Source: Trifolium pratense (Eukaryota > Streptophyta > Magnoliopsida > Fabales > Fabaceae). Taken from it: 64,000 nt of DNA. The notes beneath the pieces are model-generated. The model saw only the letters and a list, made by a program, of their open reading frames with translations. It did no database searches and was not told where the DNA came from. Shown piece by piece: positions 11,338-23,325 of the stretch (positions are counted from its first letter, which is position 1; each line of letters starts with the position of its first letter). Both the position numbers and the translations under genes were made by a program. The DNA lies in NCBI RefSeq assembly GCF_020283565.1, contig NC_060061.1, positions 33,455,362-33,519,361 of the forward strand, in the 5' to 3' direction.

Positions 11338-12049
11338 GTTTCGCAAAATTCAAAAGATGTTATTCTTTTAGTCTCTCCCGTCAATTTAAATAAAGTTTAT
11401 GATTTTGAGAGTTCTCTTAATCCATTTCATTGTTTTTTAATACACGCACATATCTTCTAAAATAATATGGTTAAATAAGTTTTTGGTTCCTATAATTTTT
11501 CAGAATTTTCGTTTTAGTTCCTGAAGATTTTTTTTTGCACTTTTTAGTCCTTGAATTTTTTTTCATCAAGGTTTTTAGTACCTACTTTTCATTCAACTCA
11601 TGCATATCATTCGAAATTTTAAATTTTTTTTTGCGGTCATGTTTAGTACATTATATGAATCTCTCTTACAAAAGTTTAAATTTTTTTAACAAAAGATGAA
11701 TTAAATATGAATTATTTAGTTTTTTGCACATAAAAATTCATAAATAATTCATTTTATGTTAAAAAAATCTAATTTTTTTATCGGAGATGTTCTTATAATA
11801 TTATAAACATGAATATAAAAGATCATTCAAAAATGTGAAAGTATACAATAGTTTGATTAAAAGTATGGACTAAAAACCTTGACGGAAAAAAACATTAGGG
11901 ACTAAAAAGTGTGAAAAAAATATTCAAGGACTAAAACGAAAATTCTAGAAAACTATAGGGATCAAAAACATATTTAACCCAAAATAATATTATCTATCCA
12001 TATTTTTGTTGCATCTACGAGAGTTTTTTATAATTAAACTTGTTAAAAA
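11338..12049 (+). repeat. Remainder of array unit 3, split by a MITE
   Basis: 11338-11468 and 11981-12049 align with the 3' flank of the peptide gene in units 1 and 2 (starting GTTTCKCAAAATTCAAAAG, ending at the TTGTTAAAA stretch). The interruption is the MITE at 11469-11980. After 12049 a hAT-like element starts. The rest of the spacer of this unit is missing. Confidence 0.8.
11469..11980. mobile_element. Mutator-type MITE, 512 bp
   Basis: Long terminal inverted repeats are visible: GGTTAAATAAGTTTTTGGTT at the left and ATCAAAAACATATTTAACCC at the right, extending inwards about 50 bp. A perfect 10-bp direct repeat AAAATAATAT flanks the element (11459-11468 and 11981-11990), compatible with the 9-bp duplication of Mutator-like elements plus one chance base. 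There is no coding sequence. Confidence 0.8.
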
Positions 12050-13747
12050 CAAGGCCGGCTATGAGCATGTGCAAAAGTGTGCTACATAGACGGGCCTCCA
12101 TTTTTTGGGGCCTCAACAAAAATTTATAGGGTAGTAGGTCTCAACAAAAATATTAAAAAAATTGATTCATAAAAATAAAATAAGAACTCAATATTTTTTT
12201 CGGATTTGTCTTTGTTAAAAAATAATGGTTAAATGATCATTTACCCCCTATAAAATAAGGAAATTTTCGTTTACCCCCTTGTTCAGATTTTTTTTTGTTT
12301 ACCCCCTTGCAAAAAATAGATTCCCTCATTTACCCCCTAGTTGTACAGCAGGACATCTGACTGTGTAAATCTGCTGACGTGACTTGTACATGTGAAAAAA
12401 AATCATTTATATTTATTTTTAAAATTCCACATCATTTATATTAAAAAAAATTATAAAATAATTAAGGCTAAATTATATATTTGGTCTTAACTTATTTATT
12501 AATTTTATTTTGGTCCCTTAACTATTATTGTTACACTTTTTCTTTTTTTTTTTAAACAATATTATTGTTATACTTTGGTCGCTTAACTTATCTCCGTCCG
12601 TCAAATAAATTATTTTCCGTTAAAATTTTGACAAAACTCATCACTGTATTCATTACATTCAAACACTAAACCCAGAAACTCATACAAATTCATCACATCT
12701 ATCATACCAAAAAAAAACCAAAAAATCCAGAATAAAAAATTAAAAACTAGATGTGGCCGGTGACTTTGTTCCCTGTTCCTCTCTTTCTTCTAACAAGTTC
12801 ATCTTTTTCTTTTCTCCTTCTTCTAATCTACCTAAGTGATTGTTCGGAAGCTTCCTAGTTAACCATTCCAACCCCATCTTCTTTCTCTTCACAACTTCCA
12901 TTCTTTTTTAACCCATTTCTCTTTCACGTAAAGAATCTTAATCAATCATGTGTGGAGGAATTTGGGGTAATTTTCTTGCGATTAGAATTCTGAATCGATT
13001 ATGGTGATGGGGAAATTTGGGATAATTTTCTGGGTTTAGGGTAGAAAAAATAAATTGGGGAATTTGGGGGAGTATATAAAACCCAATGGCTGTGAATTTT
13101 TAGGAATGATTTCAAGGGTTTAAATTTGTAGAAAAATTGAGAGAATCTATGAAATCCAGCAGTTATGATGATTTTATGGGTTTGAATTAGGTGAAAGAAT
13201 AAACATTGAAGTTTGAAGTTTTAAAATTTTTGGTTTTTTTTTTTTGTAAATGTGATGAATTTGTATAAAGTTTATGGGTTTGGTGTTGAATGTGATGAAT
13301 AATAGCGATGAAGATTAACGGTTGTGTCAAAATATAATGGAAAATGATTTATTTGACAGACGGGGATGGCAAAAGTTAATATGCATAAGGGGATGTTTAT
13401 GCATGGTGCAAATAAAATGGCTAAGCTTCAGGAAAAAACATAAAATGAACAAAGAAAAATTTAATATGAAGTTTTGTTTGATGAGTTTACTTCAAAAACT
13501 GCTAGAAGTGATGTATTATTTTTACGTAGTTAAATATATTTTTTTTACGAGAAATGTATTTTGTTGTTACTGATTAAAATATAAATATTTTATATGTTAG
13601 TTATAGGAATGATAATTTTTTATATTATTAACGTTATTTAGAATTTAAATAAGGATTATTCCTTTTAAGTTTTTTGCATCTTTTTTAATTAAGGCGTCTA
13701 TTCTTAATATTTGGAGTCGGGCCTCCAAATAATCAGGACCGGCCTTA
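12050..13747. mobile_element. hAT-like non-autonomous element
   Basis: Ends CAAGGCCGGCT and GGACCGGCCTTA are inverted repeats, flanked by an 8-bp direct repeat with one mismatch (GTTAAAAA at 12042, GTTAAAAC at 13748). A second inverted motif (GGGCCTCCA) sits inside each end. The interior is AT-rich and holds pieces of further repeats (a TTTACCCCC-type segment near 12240-12340, a GGTCCCTTAAC-type segment near 12510-12600). I see no transposase. Confidence 0.6.
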
Positions 13748-15770
13748 GTTAAAACATTATTTGTGTTCTAATGCTATAACACTATGATTCTCAATGTATT
13801 TCTATAGTACTGAATATTTCAATGTAATATTACCAATTATATAGATTTTATGTTATTCTCATTTCCAGTAAAATCACTAGTTAACTAGGTAGCTATAGTC
13901 TATAGATGATGCCAAAATGTGTATATATCAATTGTGTACGAGTATTTTGCGGTGGGGAGCATTTAGTCTTTCATCTAGAGGTACATAGTGAATCTGACCT
14001 AAAATAATTTTTTATTACAATAAGGGTACTCTAAGCTCAAAAAGAAAATTTATACTAAAACACCTAATGCATAAAAGCACTAGGACAATAAGAAAAACAT
14101 AACTAGCGATCAAAAGAACAACTATATTGGCTAATGTATTCGCCACCTAATTAGCTTTACGCTATCTAGATGCATCACCACTCTAACTTTAACATACGAC
14201 GAATCTTTTTAACAAGTGATCTCCTACAGTTTATAGTGATACAAAAACCAATATTTTTTTGCATGTAAACTGAATATCCTCCGCACGCAACTTTCACTAC
14301 AAGAATTTCTTGCGATTATGACGAATAGGGACGGAGGCGGGCAGCAAGTTATGTGGGCACCTGCCTGCACAAACTTTTTGAGATTTTTTTTTTCATATAC
14401 TACTCCCTCACATTCACCCATCATCAATTAGTAATTTTTACTTTTTATTGTCGATATTTTAACTAGTCCCCACATTCACCCATCATCAATTGAAAAGTAA
14501 TTAGGCTGAATTCAACTCATCGCATACAACACACTTACACACATTACATATAAAAGCCAATATTACTAGTTGATTGGTAATACAAATGAGTTAGTTTATA
14601 ATTTTGAGTTTGTTTGGAATAGTTATTTTTAAGTTTATGTAAAACTTAAAAAACTTATTTATTTGAATAAGTTGTTTTGCATGAGCTCAGAAGAAAAAAT
14701 TATTCTAAACGAACCCATAAGCTTGTTTGATAAAATAAAATTGTGTTTGGCAAAATAAAATTTCTTTCATGCTTATAATTTTTTCTATGTTATTTCAAGT
14801 GACATTTGAGTTTATAGTTTATAACTTTTTATCTTTTATTTCAATTTTAACTTTAAGTACTTGATGAATGTGAAAGTATAAATTTGAATCTATCTATAAA
14901 AGAGATATTTTTTTAATTATATAGTTAACATTACAAATTAATATATTTGGTGTCCCTACTATTGAAAAATCCTGGCTTCGTCACTGATGACGAACATTTC
15001 CTACGAAAATTGGATTTGTAGGTGAACAGTGTCATTTATGAGCATTTTCTGAGAGGTGCGGCTTTCAAGGAACATTTCCTATGAGCTATTTCGTCGAAAA
15101 TATACTTTGACCGTTGAATTGTGACACTTCTGAGCAGAGCTACTTCCAAGAAACATTTCTTATACAAATGATTTCGTCGAAATTGTTTTATTTTAAAAAA
15201 AATATATTAAAAATTGTAACACTCATTTGCTTCTTAACAGGAAAAGAAAGAATTGTTTATAATATATGACACACGAATTCCTAGAAATATTATCTACCAA
15301 TTTAAATATTAACTTATTTTTTTTAATTATATCTTGAATATTATGATAAAATCTATTCAATAATTTTATATATTTCATTTTCAATTTAATTTAATTTTTT
15401 CGTTTTCAATTAAAATATTTTATTTTAATTTTGCTGAAAATAACTATTTTTATTTTAAAAAATATCAAATACAATTCCTACGAAAATTTCGTAGGTAATG
15501 TGCCGACACATTTCGTAGGTAATGTGCTAACTCGCGTTTCCTACGAAGTTTGTCGGAATGTTGTAGAAATAGTCAGCTTTTTATCTACAAAGCTCTCAGT
15601 CGAAAATGTCGTCGAAAATGTTACATTTTCTACGAAAATAGGCTCTACTCCCACGAATTTTTTTGTAGGTAATGCGGAGGATTCTTGTAGTGTTTAGAGA
15701 TTAATCTATCGCATCTCGTGAGACTCAAGTAGATAACAAACTCTCCTTAAAAGTTATAACGCTATTGCAA
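13748..15770 (+). repeat. Array unit 4 remnant without coding exons
   Basis: 13770-13930 matches the upstream region of the peptide genes (CTATGATTCTCAATGTATT to GATGCCAAAATG). 14070-14294 and 15693-15770 match spacer sequence found downstream of the genes (from AAAAGCACT... to CTCTCCTTAAAAG). The segment that should carry the peptide exons between them is absent, replaced by about 130 bp without similarity. A CACTA element interrupts the unit at 14295. Confidence 0.7.
14295..15692. mobile_element. Non-autonomous CACTA (En/Spm-type) element, 1.4 kb
   Basis: The ends are CACTACAAGAATTTCTTG and its imperfect inverse ending ATTCTTGTAGTG, flanked by a 3-bp duplication TTT (14292-14294, 15693-15695). 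Subterminal copies of CCTACGAAA / TTTCGTAGGTAATG occur in both orientations (15000-15200 and 15470-15680), as expected for transposase binding. No transposase is present. An open frame at 15431-15697 is only these repeats read through. Confidence 0.88.
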
Positions 15771-16318
15771 AATAATTGAGCGTATCTTGAATGTAAATGT
15801 TTCAAAGAAAATAATTTAAAAGGTCAAAATAAGACCATGCATGCAACCATTCTTAAACGCAAGTTTTAAATTATATTAAGGGATTGAGTCAATGGTCATG
15901 TATTATATGGATTAAACTTGAAAGTTTATTATTTGTTACTTGCACAACATCATTTGCTTTTCGATAATTTTATACGCCACTAAGCTATTTTAAGTGTGGA
16001 CAAGTAGCTTAAGTGTGCGGTGCACTTTCTGCCATGCTCATTTGAATAGGACGTGTAAAGGCCTAAAGGAAGCTTTAAAGGGAATATTTGTTCTCTAGTT
16101 ACGTTTCTCCAACGAAAAGAACAATTATGTTCAAAGATGCCATGAACCAGAGCCTTTCATTTAGTGCTTTTTTTTTTGTTGAGAAAGTGCATTTTGGTTC
16201 TATGGTTAAAAAAAAGATTTTGAATGAATTGACTGTAAGTTTAGTTTTACGGTGAGCAAAATTGGTTTTGTAGAATTGACGACAAAAATTGAGTTGAAAA
16301 TAAAGTGATTTATGTTTA
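15771..16318. other. Intergenic, nothing recognised
   Basis: AT-rich sequence with no gene, RNA or clear transposon end that I can support. Confidence 0.6.
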
Positions 16319-16430
16319 GGCTAAATTATATTTTTGATTTTTTAATTTTTTCAAATTTGTAATTTTGACCTCTTGAGTTTCTAATAGTATTTTTGGCCTC
16401 TAACTTTAGCCTTTTTTGTAAAAGACTAAC

Positions 16431-18170
16431 TGTTGAGGCAAAATGCAAAATCCCAATTTGATGTTTTAAATATAACAAACATCTTAATTATATTTTAAAT
16501 GTAATTCTGATCTCATTGTTATCTAACAAGTGCTCTTGAGTGTTTTAATTAGTCAGGAACAATTAAGCTTCTAATATCAATGATATTCATTATGTTTTGG
16601 CAAAAAGAGAAGCTTCAGGATCAGTCTGAGAATGATCTCTGGTTTAATTGCAACATTCTTCTCATGAACAAGAATAAATGCAAAAGCACTTATTTCATTA
16701 AGTCAACCATATACAAGACAAAGAAGCACTTTATCTTGGTTTTAACTCACAAGATCACAACAGTTCATGAACAATTAAGGCAAGGAATAATTGGAAGAAA
16801 AGTGACTTTCCTCTTTGGACAAAGTTAATGATCAAGCATGTGCAACATGATAATTTCTCAAGGCATCATCTAATCAGGTGTATCAAGAGTGTTTGGACAA
16901 GAATTACATAGACCAATAAGGATGAGACAACACACATTCAACTCATAGTTGTCATGTACCTTCAATGTCATTATTTAATGAACATTCTCCAAGAGATTAA
17001 TTTTTAATCAAGAAAAGAAAGTACATGGAAAGGACAAGTAAATAGTTACACAAGGACATCACAGCTGCATTCCCTCCACATTACAGCTGGTCACAGTTCT
17101 GCATCATTCTCCATTTGAAGATCAAGTGTAAAAATCGCCCAGATTGGAGAACACTCTCAGAATGATGCTGAGAATGACTGTCATTTGCTTTTGAAGTTGC
17201 AAGCTCATCTACAGCTGGCCAAAACGTGCCTAAATGGTCTATAACGGATATACTTGGTGAGGAAGCAAGTAACAACTATTTACAGCCCATTGCAAGCTGT
17301 CATTATGGCCCTTTTGTTTGAAAATATGAAGAACAGCAGGGAGAACGTTCTGAGAAAGAACAGTCTGAACTTATCCACTCAACAATTCAGCATGAGCTGT
17401 CCATTTTAAAGCTACTAGCCGTTGGAAAACTTCCTTTGGGACCAAGGAACTGAAGACTCAAGGTTCAACTATAAAAGGAAGGCTTTGACAACATTGAAGA
17501 GCAAGAGTTTAAGCTACAACAATCAATCTACTTGTCTTTGTGATACAAGTTTTCAAGCTCTTCTTTGAAGATCTCTTTCACTCCATATATTGTAATATCA
17601 TACTAGGATTAGTATCCATTTTGAGTGAACAAAGAGAGATTTTATTATAACTAGCTTTTCAACTTAGTTTAAGTGAGAAAACTTTAGATCCAAACCATTA
17701 TCAAAGTTGTAAAAGATTGACTCAATTCAATACGTAACTATTGATTGAGTGACACCTCATAAAGTCTAGGAAGACTTAGGTAGATCAAGCAAGTGAAGCT
17801 TGGAAGATTGTGATCTTGGATTAGATCAAAGAAGAAGAGTATCTTGAGATCGGTAGAATCTCTTAGTGGACAATCTCACAGGAGCGTGGGGACTGGAGTA
17901 GCCCATACTATTAAGGGGTGAACCAGGATAAAATTATTGTGTCTCTTCTCTCCCTTAAACTCATATTTATTTTGTGCAAACACAAACACACACAAATCAC
18001 TTATTGTTTTGTTTGCAGCTCAGAGATCGTTCTAAGATCATTCTCTTAACTTATATTATTTATTCTGAGATCATTCTAACATATGTTTTGATATCTAATT
18101 TTTAAAAGGACAATTTTTAAAGGTTCACAATTCAAACCCCCCTTTCTTGTGAAAAAACTTTGCTACTTCA
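16431..18170 (+). mobile_element. Solo LTR of a SIRE/Maximus-type copia element
   Basis: It begins TGTTGAGGC and ends GCTACTTCA, with a perfect 5-bp target duplication CTAAC at 16426-16430 and 18171-18175. At 1740 bp it is long. Near its 3' end it has the TTCAAACCCCCCTTTCTTGTG-like stretch seen in SIRE/Maximus LTRs, and a TATAAAAG box at about 17472. No internal region is present, so it arose by LTR recombination. Short open frames inside (16580-16828, 17081-17275) are not credible genes. Confidence 0.8.
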
Positions 18171-18273
18171 CTAACTTCCATTGATTTTGACTAAATCAAT
18201 GCATCCGTGAATAGTGACTCATTTGTCATGTCAGCATGTCTTGCCACATGGACAATGACTCACATGTCACGTC

Positions 18274-19084
18274 CAGTGACGTCTCCAGGAACCTAGAACA
18301 GGGGGTTCAGACTATTTAACTTTTAAAAAAAAATTACTTCGTCAAAAAAAAAAATGCTTCAAAATGTCTGTTATATATTTTAGTCGGTAAATTTTATTTT
18401 TCTTTTTGAATGAGCAAAATTTATTGAAATCCGCTTAAAATTAACACTAGTTTAAAAAATTAGGATTTTTTTTTAAAAAAAAAAATGATCTTGTGGGTTA
18501 ATTCACCCAAAAAAATGTTCTACCAAAATTAATAGTCTGTTTTTTTTTCAAAAATAATTTAGAACGTTAGTGCTAAAAATAAGAATAATTTTGTTTTTCT
18601 AGGATGCAATTTTTTTGTTATATGTTTTCCAGTGTTCAACAATGTTTGTTTTTAATGAAAAAAATAAAAACAAAATAACAGTTGGGCTACATGGAGAAAA
18701 GTCCAAAATTAAACCACAAAGTCAGTTGGGTATTTACTAGAAAGCCCAGTTGAGGTTAAAGAAAACCTAAATGCCAGTATATCAATTTTCTAGCCGCCGC
18801 TCACACCTTTCAGTTCTTATCCATGTTAGTTCTTCCTTCTTCTTCTTTCTCTGCCTTAAATTCTTCCTTCTTCTTTTATTGCCAACATCTTCTTAGCAAT
18901 ATGTGTTCTTCTCTGGGTTCTTTCTATTGTGTTTTCTTCTTCTAATGGGTTCAAAGGTAAAATTTCAGGGGATTCAAAGTGCAAAATATATAAGAATATG
19001 TATAGAATTTTTTCAAGTTGAGGGGGTTCACTTGAACCCCCGGGTTCACTTGAACCCCCTCACTACAACGTGGCAACACCCCTG
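18274..19084. mobile_element. hAT-type non-autonomous element, 811 bp
   Basis: It starts CAGTGACGTCTCCAGG and ends CAACACCCCTG; a perfect 8-bp target duplication GTCACGTC flanks it (18266-18273, 19085-19092). Near the right end is a back-to-back GGGTTCACTTGAACCCCC repeat. The interior shows no transposase. Confidence 0.75.
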
Positions 19085-19220
19085 GTCACGTCATCATATG
19101 TGACAAGACATGTTAATGTGTCATGTGAGTCAATGTCTACATATACGTTGACTTAGTCAAAATAAGTGGAATCAGTCTTTTGCAAAGATGGCTAAAGTTA
19201 AGGAGCCAAAAATGTTATTA

Positions 19221-19384
19221 TGAAAGTTACCAGACTAAAATTGCAAGTTTGTGAAAGTTAGAAGATCAAAAATACAATTTAGTGTTACTTGATCAACAAA
19301 AATGAAAGTTATCAGACTAAAATTGCAAGTTTGTGAAAGTTAGAAGATCAAAAATACAATTTAGTGTTACTTGATCAACAAAAG
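19221..19384. repeat. 82-bp tandem duplication
   Basis: Two consecutive 82-bp copies (19221-19302 and 19303-19384) starting TGAAAGTTAYCAGACTAAAA, with almost no differences. The duplication covers the right end of the MITE-like element plus its flank. Confidence 0.85.
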
Positions 19385-20536
19385 CAAATCGAATAATTGT
19401 CTCATAAAATAGTTCAATTGATAGCTATTAAACACATTATTAAAAAAATCAGAGTTCAGATTTTGAAAGTGAGTCATTAAATTACTTGACCAACAAAAGA
19501 ATATGTATAAAACCAACTAACCTCAAGTATACTCAATTCTACTCAAGGCATCTTTTTAGAGTTATTAATTGATATTTGGGACCGGGCTTAATTAACTTGG
19601 GACCTTAAATTGACAACTCTAATATCAAAAGTGAAACCAAACACAAATTTATTCGTTCTCTGTTACTTTATATTGTTAGCCTCCCTCCTTTATGAAGTAG
19701 CGAGCCATGTTTGAACAAATCACCATGTCAACCTATCTATCTGTTTAAAGTCAAATTCTTATGTTGAACCTTTAAATTGTCGTTCGTGGTTCATTTTCAA
19801 CCTTAATTGTACGAGTAGTTTGCGGGAACATTTTGACAATCTTTCATCTAGTAGTTTGAAATTAGATTCTATAATAATAAATGCACCGAATATTGTTTGA
19901 ATTATAAGATGTGATAAGGACTAAGATGATAAAAAAATGACAAGAAAATAATCAAAAGAGGAGGAAGGAAGAAGATGTCGTTACATGAATACAAATGGTC
20001 AAATGCATTATTCTCTTGTCATGTTATGATGCCACTTTTTTAATTACAAAAACTAATGTAACATACTTCATATTTTGCTAGCTAACGCCAATTACTCCAA
20101 TTAGTAAGGAATCCAATTCCTTTTTTAATATTGAGTAATCTAACAAAGAAAAAGTCAATTTGTTTATTTCATAAACGTTATCACCATAAAAATATCATGA
20201 ATTGGATTAACATATAGTCTAAAGGAAGAAAAAATGTAATAAACTAACAAATTTGAGTCTCAATTTTCATCCGCGCGCCACTACAGAGGCTCTGTGTGAT
20301 GGCCACAAAAGTTGTTGATGGTTTAAAATTTAAATCCAAGAAAATTACACCATATAAAAAGGACACAACAAGTAATACTGACACTTCTGATCAAAGGTAT
20401 ATCGTAACACCGACATACTTCCAATTTTGGATATTATTACTGGTGTCCACCGTTACTTCTGGTTTTGCATATTAGTACTGATGTCCACTGTTGTATCTGA
20501 TGTTCATGTCTGTGTCGGCAATTTATAGAAAATGGA
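19385..20536. other. Intergenic, downstream of the ERF gene
   Basis: AT-rich. It should include the 3' UTR and terminator of the minus-strand ERF gene at its right end. I see no other gene or clear mobile element. Confidence 0.6.
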
Positions 20537-22178
20537 TCATCTAGAGGAAGAAGAGCTATGATCCGAAGCCGACCACGGAGGCAACTGGGTAGAATAAAAC
20601 GAAGAAACCGAAGTATTCGCCTGCATAGAAGAAGCATATGCAGAAGGAGATGACAAAGAAGAAGCTGATGACGACGAAGATTGAAGATGGGAAGCCATTG
20701 TAGACGTCAAAATCACATTATCATCATAAACATTCCTTGTAGAAGGAATACCCGGAAACTGAAACCGATCATAAAAATTAGTTGAAGGTTGAGAAGAAGA
20801 AGTAAAAGGCCTAGTATGAACAACAGGGTCAGTGGAAGTTGTAATAGAAACAATCGAATTTAGAGAATTCGAATTCAAAACATTCGATTGATTAGTACTA
20901 CTAGTTGTTGGAGGTTGACGAAGAGTAACATTTTCAGGGAAATTGAGTTTAGCTTTGTTGCCTCGAAAACGAAGAGCAGCTTCATCATATGCTCTAGCAG
21001 CTGCTTCAGCAGTTTCAAATGTACCTAACCAAACTCTTGCTGCTTTGAATGGATCTCTTATCTCTGCAGCCCATTTTCCCCATGGTCTCTGTCTTACTCC
21101 TCTGTATTTTCTCTTCTCTTCTCCTTCTCTTACTACATTCTCTGTTCTTTTATATTCATATACTGCATTTCCCATTTCTCTTGCTGTTGTTACTCTCGTT
21201 GTTGTTGTCCTATTTCTTGAACTTTCTGCATCTGTAACAATTACAACATGAATAATAAGAATAATTAGCTTTGTATTTAATGGACACATCACGGAACCAT
21301 AAATATATCCACTTCGAACTACTCCCTCTGGTCTCCTATATAAGAAAAGATTCATTTTTCAGATTTATTGAATAACTGATGAATATTAATGATTATGAAA
21401 AAAGAATCAGGGAGTATGTTTTTTCTATGATCCTAACTTGTAGGATGTTATAGGTTTTTTGTCTTAACCCTCCTATTTTGAGGGAAAACAATTCTATAAC
21501 TCAGAGTTCGACAAGAAAACCTTGAGAAAAAAAAATTCTATAATTCAAAGTTCAGTAGGAAGATAAGAAAGTCGGATTAGTCATTGTTGCTTTATAATAT
21601 GTTTCAAACATAGATAGACTTATCTATCTAAAGTAATCCGAATCCAAATTACTATAATTGAAATAATTTTTTATTAGACTTTATTTATCTTTTGTCGTGA
21701 AGGCAGAAGGTCGGTCATGAAGACAAAAGGTTAAGACAAAAAAAAATTAAAGAAAGAGGACAAAGTTAATTTGGTGCTTACTTGTTGGCAAAGCAGGGGA
21801 GTAACCGCCTTGGAGCAAGAATTGATCACCAAAGGATCTATCTTCATCTTCATCCCTAGTTCTCTTAAGAGAAGAATTAGTAACATAATTAGATGAAGAA
21901 GACAAAGAAGGAGTTGTAGAAGAGGAAGACATGTTGATGTTTGTTGTAAAACCAAGCCTTTCATCAATTGCATTATAATGAATATTATTATCACCAACGT
22001 TTGTGTTTGGAACATCTCCAGAGACAATATGAGTCAAAGCTGAGATCATTGCAGACATTTCTCTATCTCTATTCAAACCTGGAAATATCATTTCAGTTGA
22101 CAATGTGGGAGAATCATTTATATTTTCCCTTTTGATAACAACTTTGTCTCTTGAATTCGCCACCTTTAACATACACAT
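20537..22178 (-). CDS. ABR1-like: ERF group X transcription factor, ABR1/ERF110-like
   Basis: Two exons on the minus strand: 22178-21782 and 21231-20537, with a 550-bp GT-AG intron; 363 residues. The N-terminus MCMLKVAN is the CMX-1 motif of ERF group X, and a second conserved block [13 protein letters not shown] (about residues 61-73) is shared with Arabidopsis ABR1/ERF110. One AP2/ERF domain lies at about 174-232 ([35 protein letters not shown]), with the Ala and Asp residues typical of the ERF class that binds GCC boxes. A basic KRTRDEDE stretch may be a nuclear signal. The C-terminal part is rich in Ser/Thr/Asn, as in activation regions. Known relatives act in ABA, wounding, stress and submergence responses. 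The intron sits before the AP2 domain, as in ABR1. Start chosen for the conserved MC-LKVAN. Confidence 0.93.
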
Positions 22179-22336
22179 GAAAAATATTCAAAGCTTTGTA
22201 TAGTTTATGTTCCTTTGTGTTTTTTTGTTATGCATGCAAAAAATATATATGTTTCAATCGCTAACATAACATTAATAGAATTGTTCTTGTATTTATATAG
22301 TAAGAATTGAAAGGTTCAAATTGGGTGTGTGTATGT

Positions 22337-22343
22337 AGCCGCC
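22337..22343 (+). promoter_or_regulatory. GCC box upstream of the ERF gene
   Basis: AGCCGCC, the core site for ERF proteins, lies about 160 bp upstream of the ATG at 22178 (in the 5' UTR or promoter of the minus-strand gene). A DRE/CRT-type core GCCGAC occurs further up at 22672-22677. Either could mediate regulation by the gene's own family; this is inference from motif match alone. Confidence 0.35.
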
Positions 22344-22710
22344 ATAGAGAAGAGTCAGTCGGTGATTTAATGAAATTGAGTAGAGAACTTTTGCACGAAG
22401 TAATTGAATAATATTATTCTTAACTAAATAAGCGTTTTGAAATATTCATTTTTTTGTTATGGTACTAACAATTAATTGTGTTGTAAGATTAGGAAAAGAA
22501 TGAAAGTAATTAAATAAGAATATAGGATTAGAGAGAGTGGAGGTGTGAAGGCAGCTGGCTTGCCGGCAAAAATGTGTGTGGAGAGAACTTACATGACGGT
22601 TGGCAGCTCGTTGAAGCCAAATGCCAATTTTAGTCGGTGAAAAAAGAAACAGAGTTAGCCAATAGGTAGGAGCCGACTTTAAATAAATGACTAATAAAAT
22701 AAATTGTACT

Positions 22711-22836
22711 GTCTCCGTTAACTCAGTTAGTAGAGACATCGCACTATATGTGCAAGAGTCCAGGTTCGAATCCAGAACACTCAACTTATTAATCTTTAAA
22801 ATGGATTTTCTAGTTACTAGGCAACTTGACAAAAAA
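22711..22836 (+). mobile_element. Short tRNA-derived SINE
   Basis: A tRNA-like head with A box (TTAACTCAGTTAGTAGAG) and B box (GGTTCGAATCC), a short body, and an A-rich tail, flanked by a 10-bp target duplication AAATTGTACT (22701-22710, 22837-22846). It does not fold as a functional tRNA that I can support. It lies about 530 bp upstream of the ERF gene. Confidence 0.75.
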
Positions 22837-22919
22837 AAATTGTACTACTTAACAAAAAATAAATAAAGTGTACTACCGGTAACTAGTGAGTAATATAAAA
22901 TGTGTGAAATAAGATTGTT

Positions 22920-23325
22920 CTGGACTGGGCCAAGAAGCCCAAAAGTTGGGGAACTGTTAGGTGGATCGTCGAGCAAGACTCAATAAGAAGCAGCCGCGAA
23001 GACCCGCGACGATTCAACGGTCATAATACATCTGCGTATTATAACGGACGACCACATGATGAGCATTAACTGTTCATCATGGTTTTTCAACCGTTTTACG
23101 GCAGCCGCTTGATGGTCATCGATGCGATCAAGAGTCTTGACCCAGCGCTTGGGCTATATAAACAACCTTCACAAACTTCACAAAGATACATTATCTTTCT
23201 CTCTGAAAACCTCTGCTTCACACTCGAACTGACTTGAACGTTGGAGCACCTGTAGCCTATAGATACACAACCCTCTCCACAACGTCGGACGCGATCACTC
23301 TTCTAATCAGGTAAGATCAAAGATT
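22920..23325 (+). mobile_element. LTR-like fragment with its own TATA box
   Basis: A relatively GC-rich island (GGGCCAAGAAGCCC, repeated CAGCCGC motifs) with TATATAAA at about 23155, followed by CTTCACA repeats and a leader with GACTTGAACGTTGGAGCACC, a phrase typical of plant gypsy LTRs. Ends and target duplication are not clear, so it may be a truncated LTR or TRIM. Confidence 0.4.

Larger units (their letters stand above)
16319..19282. mobile_element. MITE-like element carrying two nested insertions
   Basis: The left end (GGCTAAATTATATTTTTGAT, followed by ...ACTTTAGCC near 16412) and the right end (GGCTAAAGTTAAGGAGCC at 19190 to CAAAAATACAATTTAG at 19282) are inverted copies of one another. 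With the solo LTR (16431-18170) and hAT element (18274-19084) taken out, the outer element is only about 400 bp. It has no coding capacity. Exact target duplication is uncertain because the right end is tandemly duplicated. Confidence 0.6.

Noticed and set aside
15431..15697. 88-residue plus-strand frame
   Set aside because: Made of CACTA subterminal repeats (NFVGN repeats reflect the GTAGGTAATG motif).
20943..21251. Plus-strand open frames within the ERF gene
   Set aside because: Shadows of the AP2 coding exon and intron; no known motif.
22711..22790. Possible tRNA gene
   Set aside because: A and B boxes are present, but the acceptor stem does not pair and a target duplication marks it as a SINE.
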